Made by a program: the position numbers and the translations under genes. The notes beneath the pieces were generated by a model. It saw only the letters and a list, made by a program, of their open reading frames with translations. It ran no database searches and had not been told where the DNA came from. A DNA stretch of 64,000 nucleotides from Pseudomonadota bacterium (GTDB taxonomy: Bacteria; Bdellovibrionota; UBA1018). Below, piece by piece: positions 57,273 through 64,000 of this stretch; the stretch's first letter is position 1, and each line of letters starts with the position of its first letter. Location of the stretch: assembly GCA_027485695.1 (NCBI GenBank), contig JAIXQO010000002.1, forward strand, positions 666,006 through 730,005, given 5' to 3'.

Positions 57273-57857
57273 TTCGTCCTGTATTGAATGCTGTCGTTGG
57301 GATGCCTGTTTTCAAGTTCATGTCTACCGGGGGCCTGATTTGATCTTCTGCTCTTATCTTCATTCTGAATTTCGACTTGGCCGCTTACTTATCAGCGGAT
57401 TACAGAAGGATCGATCGGCGTTTTTGACTCAACAATCGCGCTATTCCTGGGTTTGATTCCGGGAGACTCCACATTTCGTCTCGCTTCGGCTTTCCACCGC
57501 TTCACTTTCGCGCGCTGGTTTAACTTTGAGTTCCTAAAAAATTAACTAAAATCCTTTTCCTTTTAAGTTCAGCAGAGCTCGCTCAAAACTTGGGCGATGT
57601 ATCCTACCCTAGCGACTCCACTCGAATTTTCGTTGCTCTAGGGAATGTTCCATCCGCATTTGAAGTTCCCTGTAATGAAAACTACAGAACAGAACGACAG
57701 CCAAAATGGGCCCTTAAGCACCTGAGACGATCCTAGCACAATTTCTTTACAATCCTACAGAGGCAATTCTGGCCGACTTTGAATTTTTATAGACTCCAGA
57801 ATCGAGATTCGTCATGTTTCAAAGACTCACCTCAGCGAACACCCCGAGACTAACCCC

Positions 57858-58592
57858 ATGAAATCTCTCAAGGAACGCCTAAAAACAGCTTGGCTCGAAG
57901 TGGAAAATCAACTCCCTCCGACTCCATATATAGACGCTGGAATGTCTGTCTCCCTTGCGGACCGAATCGATCACACCTCTTTAAAAGGGGGCGTGGCCCG
58001 AACAGACATCCAGACACTCGCAGAAGACGGGAAAAAATGGGGCGTCGCATCTATTTGCGTCCATCCAGGGTTCCTCCCCGTCATTCGACCGATCATCGAA
58101 GGCTCAAAGACTCTCGCCTGCACGGTACTGAATTTCCCATTCGGCTTTCAAGACCCCGACGCTGTTCTGTATGAACTTAACCAGGCGAAACGCCTGGGTG
58201 CGCAAGAACTCGACATCGTTCTCCGCTACGGGGATTTGCGTGCCGGACTTTATGACGAGGTGTATAGCGAACTTTGCCGCTGGGTACAGGCTGCGGCAGG
58301 AACGCCCGTCAAAATCATTCTTGAAACCAGCGCCCTCACCAGAGAGGAAATCGCCTATGGTAGCCTACTCTCCCAGTGGTCAGGCGCGACTTTCGTGAAA
58401 ACGTCGACCGGTTTTGGGTCGCGTGGCGCTTCCGTCGAAGATATTCAGGTCATGCGCCAAGCAACGAGAGGGCTGGTGAAAACCAAGGCCTCCGGCGGCA
58501 TCCAAACCCGTGACCAAGCATTAGCCCTGATCGCGGCGGGCGCAGATCGGATCGGCGCCTCGGCGACGAAAACGATTTTGAGCCTTGACTGA
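57858..58592 (+). CDS. deoC: Deoxyribose-phosphate aldolase
   Basis: DRIDHTSLKGGVARTDIQTLAEDG, ILETSALTREEI, FVKTSTGFGSRGASVEDIQVMR, VKTKASGGIQTRDQALALIAAGADRIGAS. Confidence 0.93.
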   Translation: MKSLKERLKTAWLEVENQLPPTPYIDAGMSVSLADRIDHTSLKGGVARTDIQTLAEDGKKWGVASICVHPGFLPVIRPIIEGSKTLACTVLNFPFGFQDPDAVLYELNQAKRLGAQELDIVLRYGDLRAGLYDEVYSELCRWVQAAAGTPVKIILETSALTREEIAYGSLLSQWSGATFVKTSTGFGSRGASVEDIQVMRQATRGLVKTKASGGIQTRDQALALIAAGADRIGASATKTILSLD

Positions 58593-58739
58593 ACCAACCA
58601 GACTGACCCGTTCACAATTTTTTTAGTTCAAAAACACCCGCAACGGATCAGCCCAAGGCTTTAGGCCTTAAATTGACACGATGCATATATCTGACTATTT
58701 AAAGTGGGTTCCCCAAACTTTTTATTCGAGGATTTCCAC

Positions 58740-59180
58740 ATGAAAATGACTCTCATTGCGACTGCCCTACTTCTATCGATCATGAACGTCGGCACCAGCT
58801 ATGCCTCCGAACCCAATCAGAAAAACTGCAAAGTCTCGTACGATGGCATCGACTCAGATAGCGAAAACAAATCCGAAGAACTCCTGGATTCGATCGTCAT
58901 CACCGAACTCATGACTCGCGGTTATGTGGTGTCCGATGCTGACGACGCAAATTTCACCCTCGTCGTAGAATACGTGACGAACAATAATGAGAAAAAATAT
59001 AGCCGAGCTTCCTGCGAAGTCATCGTCAAATTGACCAAGACCGAATCAAATGACGATGAAACTACGATCGCCTTGATCGGAAAATCGAACAAAGCTTTCA
59101 AACTTTCTGCGGATAAAGAAGCGAACTGCCAAAGAAAACTGAAGCGGGCGGTACACAGCCTTCCTGCCTGCCTCAACTAA
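58740..59180 (+). CDS. Secreted hypothetical protein
   Basis: Signal peptide MKMTLIATALLLSIMNVGTSYAS. Confidence 0.6.
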   Translation: MKMTLIATALLLSIMNVGTSYASEPNQKNCKVSYDGIDSDSENKSEELLDSIVITELMTRGYVVSDADDANFTLVVEYVTNNNEKKYSRASCEVIVKLTKTESNDDETTIALIGKSNKAFKLSADKEANCQRKLKRAVHSLPACLN

Positions 59181-59190
59181 ATCAAATTTG

Positions 59191-59231
59191 GCGCCCGTTT
59201 GCTGACGACTAGATCTGCAGCAAACGGGCGC
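59191..59231. terminator. Strong hairpin, possible terminator (no U-tract)
   Basis: GCGCCCGTTTGCTG...CAGCAAACGGGCGC, 14 bp perfect arms. Confidence 0.5.
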
Positions 59232-59348
59232 TCCCCTCTCGCCTGCCCTCTCCCCCCTGAAAATGACGGTCTCGCTTCCCTCTCCGCGCTAATCACTGGC
59301 GAACTCATCCGTTAGTCACTAAACTCTGCGCAACGGAGCCGAATTTGT

Positions 59349-60581
59349 ATGAGTTTCCCAATTTTCAAACGTTGCATTTGGATCGTGATGGACGGAGTCG
59401 GTGCCGGAGCAGCGCCGGACGCGCCTCGCTTTCACGATGTTGGGGCGGACACGCTCGGTAACTGTTCGCGCGCATTTCAGCAGAAAACGGGGCGGACACT
59501 CCTGCTTCCGCATCTTCAGAAACTAGGGATCGGCAACCTCACTCCGATGGCCGGTATCGCTCCTCTGATCAACGGACAAGGCTCGGGCATCTACGGCCGC
59601 GCGGCGGAACTCTCCGAAGGCAAAGACACGACATCCGGACACTGGGAAATGGCCGGAGTTCCGGTGAAATGCGCGTTCGCCACCTATCCTAATGGATTCC
59701 CAAAAGAGATCGTCGAGCGTTGGTGTGCGGAAAATAAACTACCAGGAGTTCTCCATAATCACGTCGCGAGCGGCACCGAGATCATCGATCAATTCGGCGT
59801 TGAGCACCTGGAGTCAGGCAAACCGATCCTCTACACGAGCGCTGACAGTGTCTGGCAAATCGCAGCACACGAGGAAACCTTCGGACTTAAGCGCCTGTAT
59901 GAAATCTCACTTTCGGCGCGCAAACTTTGCGACGAACTCGGCATTTCGCGCGTGATCGCACGACCGTTCGTGGGCGATCCGAGACAAGGCAAACCATTCA
60001 GCCGAACTTACAATCGCAAGGACTACGCGCAACTCCCACCGGAAATGACCCTACTCGATCACTTGGTCGAAGAAGGCGTAAACACGATTGGCGTCGGAAA
60101 AATCTCAAGTATCTTCGCCCACCAAGGAATTCTCCGGAACGAGGACACCAAAGGCAACGAGGACGGATTCAAAGTCCTCCTCGATGAAACCCGCAAAGAA
60201 AAATCAGGCCTCATTTATTGCAATCTCATCGATTTCGACATGCTCTTCGGTCATCGTCGTGATCCCGTAGGATTCGGAAACGCGTTGGAAACATTTGACC
60301 AATTCATCCCGAGCCTCCTCGACGAGATGACCGATGATGACCTGATGATGATCACTGCAGATCACGGGAACGATCCCACCTACCGCGGTACCGATCACAC
60401 GCGCGAGTTCGCGCCGATGCTCATTCATTCCCCTCGATTCCGAAACCAAGGTTCCCGATCTGTCGGTGATCGCACGACGTTCGGCGACATGGGCGTCACC
60501 CTGACTCACGCGCTGCTTGGACATGAGCCAAAATATAAAAACATCGTCGGCCGCAGTTTTCTTCAGGACTTGAATCCATGA
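59349..60581 (+). CDS. deoB: Phosphopentomutase
   Basis: VMDGVGAGAAPDAPRFHDVGADTLGN, EGKDTTSGHWEMAGV, MITADHGNDPTYRGTDHTREFAPML. Confidence 0.95.
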   Translation: MSFPIFKRCIWIVMDGVGAGAAPDAPRFHDVGADTLGNCSRAFQQKTGRTLLLPHLQKLGIGNLTPMAGIAPLINGQGSGIYGRAAELSEGKDTTSGHWEMAGVPVKCAFATYPNGFPKEIVERWCAENKLPGVLHNHVASGTEIIDQFGVEHLESGKPILYTSADSVWQIAAHEETFGLKRLYEISLSARKLCDELGISRVIARPFVGDPRQGKPFSRTYNRKDYAQLPPEMTLLDHLVEEGVNTIGVGKISSIFAHQGILRNEDTKGNEDGFKVLLDETRKEKSGLIYCNLIDFDMLFGHRRDPVGFGNALETFDQFIPSLLDEMTDDDLMMITADHGNDPTYRGTDHTREFAPMLIHSPRFRNQGSRSVGDRTTFGDMGVTLTHALLGHEPKYKNIVGRSFLQDLNP

Positions 60582-61897
60582 AATCAAATTTTATTCCCGC
60601 ATCTGTGATCCGAAAAAAACGCGACGGCGAAACCCTGACCGATACAGAAATCACCCAGTTCATTGGTGGTATCGTTGACGGAACTATCCCCGAGTATCAA
60701 GCATCTGCTTTTTTGATGGCGACGTTTTTCAAAGGTATGACACCGGGAGAAACCGCATCACTCACGCACGCCATGCTTCATTCAGGAGAGGTATACGAAT
60801 TCACGAAGACCGGTAAACCGGTCGTCGACAAGCACTCCACCGGCGGTATCGGCGACAAAGTCTCGCTGATTCTTGCCCCACTCTGTGCGAGTCTCGACCT
60901 CGCCGTCCCGATGATGGCCGGACGAGGACTCGGACACACCGGGGGCACGATTGATAAGTTAGAAGCCATTCCTGGCTACCGCACGAAACTCTCTCGCGCT
61001 GAGTTCGAGAAATGCATCGAGACGATTGGCTGCGCGATTATCGGCCAGAGCGAATCGATCGCCCCTGCCGACCGCAAACTCTACGCGCTTCGCGACGTGA
61101 CGGCGACGGTGGAATGCGTTCCACTCATCTGTGGGTCTATCCTTTCTAAAAAACTTGCCGAAGGAACTCAGTCGCTACTCCTCGACGTCAAAGTCGGCAG
61201 CGGTGCGTTCATGCAGTCCAAGGACAAAGCCCGTACGCTCGCCAAAGCACTCATTCAAGTCGCTAAAAAGATGCACCTGAATTGCCGTGCTTTTATTACG
61301 AACATGGACCAACCCCTGGGAAACGCGGTCGGCAATACGGTCGAAGTGATCGAATCGATCGAGTTACTGAAAACCGGAAAAGGCCCTTCGGACCTCAAGG
61401 AAGTGACCATCGCCCTCTGCGCCCAAATGCTGGAGATGACCGGCAAGGTGAAAACGGCCGCTCAAGGGCGCAAACTTGCGCTCGAAAAACTCGCGAGCGG
61501 AGCCGCGTACAAGAAGTTCCTCGAGATGGTCGAGTTCCAAGGCGGCGATATTCGCGCCATCGAAGATCCATCAAGACTTCCACTCAGTAGCCTTAAATGT
61601 GAGGTCCCCGCGACTGTGAGCGGTTACCTCACCCAATTCAAATCTCGTGAGATCGGTCTACTACTCATTGAACTCGGCGGTGGACGCAAACGTGCCGAAG
61701 ACTCGATCGACCCAAGCGTCGGTTTCATGTTTCACAAGAAACTAGGCTCTCGTATTTCCAAAGGCGAGAGCCTAGCGACGATCTATTACCCGAAACATCT
61801 GAACGCCGAAGAACTTCAGGGCAAGCTTCGCGACCTGATTAAAATTCAAGCCAGTCGCAAAGCCGCCCCAAAACTTCTCGGCGAAATTATCGATTAA
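60578..61897 (+). CDS. deoA: Thymidine/pyrimidine-nucleoside phosphorylase
   Basis: VVDKHSTGGIGDKVSLILAPL, MMAGRGLGHTGGTIDKLEAIPGYRT, LLLDVKVGSGAFMQ, NMDQPLGNAVGNTVEVIES. Confidence 0.95.
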   Translation: MKSNFIPASVIRKKRDGETLTDTEITQFIGGIVDGTIPEYQASAFLMATFFKGMTPGETASLTHAMLHSGEVYEFTKTGKPVVDKHSTGGIGDKVSLILAPLCASLDLAVPMMAGRGLGHTGGTIDKLEAIPGYRTKLSRAEFEKCIETIGCAIIGQSESIAPADRKLYALRDVTATVECVPLICGSILSKKLAEGTQSLLLDVKVGSGAFMQSKDKARTLAKALIQVAKKMHLNCRAFITNMDQPLGNAVGNTVEVIESIELLKTGKGPSDLKEVTIALCAQMLEMTGKVKTAAQGRKLALEKLASGAAYKKFLEMVEFQGGDIRAIEDPSRLPLSSLKCEVPATVSGYLTQFKSREIGLLLIELGGGRKRAEDSIDPSVGFMFHKKLGSRISKGESLATIYYPKHLNAEELQGKLRDLIKIQASRKAAPKLLGEIID

Positions 61898-61901
61898 CTC
61901 T

Positions 61902-62417
61902 CTAGATTCTGCAGAGCATTTCGAAATCAGTATCCAGAATATAGAACTTGTTCACACCGCGTTTTTCTGAAAAAGGCGTCAGGACAAACGAGTTCGACAT
62001 TTCCGTTTTCAAAGGCAATTTGAAATCGGACCAATAGCTTGAAGCACTCACCAAATTCGTGATGTCGTAAACTTCAAACTGTCCGGTATCGCCGATTGAT
62101 TTCAGATCCTTGAGGTATTTCGCTCCGATCCAAGTCTCCCCTGGTTGCTTGGGCCCATAATTCAGTTCAATGCGGATTTTTTCCCCGGTTTTTTCTTCAG
62201 TCAACTCTGGGTAGATGTATTGGATTTTTTGAACCTCAAAATTTTCGACTTCGACATTCGACGAATAGAATTTTTTGAATTTTTGTTTTCCGTTAAACGG
62301 ATTGTAATAGCGTACGTTGAGCTCTACAGAACAGCTCCCTGCCCAGCTCGAGTCTACGAGTCCAAAAGCAGCCGCCGTTAATACAATTCCCCAGCATAAA
62401 ATCGAACTTGTTTTCAT
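61902..62417 (-). CDS. Secreted hypothetical protein
   Basis: Signal peptide SILCWGIVLTAAAFGLVDSSWA. Confidence 0.6.
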   Translation of the reverse strand: MKTSSILCWGIVLTAAAFGLVDSSWAGSCSVELNVRYYNPFNGKQKFKKFYSSNVEVENFEVQKIQYIYPELTEEKTGEKIRIELNYGPKQPGETWIGAKYLKDLKSIGDTGQFEVYDITNLVSASSYWSDFKLPLKTEMSNSFVLTPFSEKRGVNKFYILDTDFEMLCRI

Positions 62418-62553
62418 CTTTAGATCCTCTCGTTAAATGGTTCGGATAAGCACCTGCTACCTACAGAGCGCAAGATCATCCGACCATCAAAAACAGAGGA
62501 TAGTCACAACTACTGTGTTCAACTTGAACACAGGATTCAGTCACCGCGAATAA

Positions 62554-63741
62554 CTAACGAGCCTCGTCTGGTAACCGAGAGAAAAACACGTATTCGGTTC
62601 TCCAACGAATGAACTGAACCGGGGAATATCGCTGCCAGTGGTAATAATAGTGGCGACAGATCAGCGTTTGTTCGTCGAGTAATTTACAAAATAGCTGCGG
62701 CGGAACAGCATCAGAAACGAGTGGCTCATTCAGGATATTCCGATATTTGGAGGCTGCGCGCTTGAGCGCTCGTTGAAACGACCGTGGGAGGTCTCTCTCG
62801 CCTTCTGATACCAATGCGCCGTCCTGAAAATCAATATCCCAAATACGCTCAAGGTCCTCGACTCTCGAGGAATTGGGTGAATATCTTCGAGAGCGTTCGT
62901 CCAATAAATAATTTCCTCGCGAGGACGATGAAATCTCAATCGAGTACAATTCTTTGGGGTCCCGTTCACTTTTCCAGAAGGTCATCCATGCTTCAGCGGT
63001 TTTGTATGACGGGCTGGATATCGTACCATCAAAACTCGTCAGATACTTATTGGCGCGAATATACGTACGAGCCACCCATTCTCCCGAAAAAGACTCTGGT
63101 CGGTCGCCCGGTAATAGCCTGAGTAAATTTGCCAGGAGCCTGAAGTAAGTCTGAACTTCTCCTCTGCTACTAAAGCTCGAGAGATACTTCGATTGATCGA
63201 TCTGACTCGAAAAAAAGTGATTATTGATTTCAATCCCGGCCAGTGCCGAAAACTCATGCGTCGCCAAGCGGCGTTGATCGAGCGAACTCAACCGTTTCCA
63301 ACGCCCCACTTCATCTCGAACGTCGACGAGTATCGTGTTCTGTTCTGGATAGTTTTTCAGAGCATAGGGATGAGCACAATCACCGTCTTCCTCAAGTGGA
63401 CAGAGGTTAAACTCTACGGGAATGATTTCTACTTTCTCTGCCTGCTCAAGTATCCGGGCGACCAACGCATCATCAAAGACTTTTCCACTCCCTGAGGATT
63501 TCGTGAAATCGGTCAAAGAGGTGATTCGTAAATACTGTAACCCAATCAAACCTTGTAGGAAAACTTGGTTCGGGATTTCCCCTCCTCCGTTTCCAGCTCC
63601 GCCCGATCCCCGGGCTGCACGACGAATCTTAAAAAACTCGCGGGCGTTTTTTGGCTTCGTGTCCATCTGTGCATGCGTGGTGCCCATTGCAAGCAAGAGT
63701 CCCACAGCGGATAGAAAAACGAACTTGTTCGCTAGCCTCAT
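62554..63741 (-). CDS. Secreted hypothetical protein with HE..GIE motif
   Basis: Signal peptide FVFLSAVGLLLAMGTTHAQ; RRLATHEFSALAGIEINNHFFSSQI. Confidence 0.6.
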   Translation of the reverse strand: MRLANKFVFLSAVGLLLAMGTTHAQMDTKPKNAREFFKIRRAARGSGGAGNGGGEIPNQVFLQGLIGLQYLRITSLTDFTKSSGSGKVFDDALVARILEQAEKVEIIPVEFNLCPLEEDGDCAHPYALKNYPEQNTILVDVRDEVGRWKRLSSLDQRRLATHEFSALAGIEINNHFFSSQIDQSKYLSSFSSRGEVQTYFRLLANLLRLLPGDRPESFSGEWVARTYIRANKYLTSFDGTISSPSYKTAEAWMTFWKSERDPKELYSIEISSSSRGNYLLDERSRRYSPNSSRVEDLERIWDIDFQDGALVSEGERDLPRSFQRALKRAASKYRNILNEPLVSDAVPPQLFCKLLDEQTLICRHYYYHWQRYSPVQFIRWRTEYVFFSRLPDEAR

Positions 63742-64000
63742 TGGGTCCTCGAAAATTGATCCATAATAATCATGTAAATGGAGCCTGAATCTACATTATG
63801 GCTCCATTGCACACAGCCTTCCGAACTTTTGACTATCCGAACATAGCCCGCAGATTTCATAGAGGAAGCTTCGTACATTGAGACGCCGTGTGATTTAACC
63901 AAGTGCTTACTCTCTCTGGGTGGACTGTTTACGGCATCCCGAGGATCCAGAACCCTGTCTTGGTAGCGAAGCACCCAAGATGAAACCATTCCGACTTTTC
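63738..64000 (-). CDS. Partial CDS entering from the right edge, unknown function
   Basis: Frame open to window end; its TGA overlaps the ATG of the downstream gene (ATGA). Confidence 0.4.
   Translation of the reverse strand, partial: KVGMVSSWVLRYQDRVLDPRDAVNSPPRESKHLVKSHGVSMYEASSMKSAGYVRIVKSSEGCVQWSHNVDSGSIYMIIMDQFSRTQ

Noticed and set aside
57440-57620. Possible fifth structured-repeat copy in the rne-deoC gap (GCGAAAGTGAAGCGG on the minus strand)
   Set aside because: Only a loose motif resemblance; no matching P2 arms or AGGA hairpin could be found.
58673-58701. Possible sigma70 promoter TTGACA-17-TATTTA before the 58740 gene
   Set aside because: The -35 is perfect with 17-bp spacing but the -10 is weak; too little to list as a feature.
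1-64000. CRISPR arrays, prophage, IS elements, toxin-antitoxin or canonical defence loci
   Set aside because: No regularly spaced repeats, transposase/integrase, phage structural or recognised defence proteins were seen in the ORF track.

Overview
This 64 kb window looks like ordinary chromosome from a Gram-negative bacterium. Gene content (alternative complex III, caa3 oxidase, many secreted/lipoprotein hypotheticals) suggests Bdellovibrionota/Oligoflexia, but that taxonomic call is inference. I see no CRISPR array, IS element, prophage or rRNA. There is one tRNA, tRNA-Glu(UUC), with encoded CCA. Main blocks: (i) a truncated M56-peptidase/lytic transglycosylase fusion at the left edge; (ii) msrB; (iii) a minus-strand purine-catabolism operon tetR-ade-xdhA-xdhB-xdhC; (iv) a respiratory region with caa3 cytochrome oxidase, SCO, cyoE/ctaB, and an alternative complex III operon actA-actB-actD-actE-actF that appears to lack actC; (v) a PLD-family protein, clpP, a type IV pilin, a methyltransferase with a lipoprotein signal, tatA and hpt; (vi) a phosphorelay operon (Hpt, hybrid kinase, response regulator, GNAT); (vii) a chemotaxis receptor and a porin; (viii) valS-thiN-plsB-gpsA; (ix) slyD, prmA and an unusual RNase E/G; (x) deoC, deoB, deoA. 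The most unusual observation is a family of four intergenic structured elements (14560-14672, 14722-14836, 15705-15815, about 35912-36132). They share an invariant AAAGCGTGAWGCG motif and variable hairpins whose sequences differ while base pairing is kept. All calls were made by eye from sequence and translated ORFs; no database search was run.
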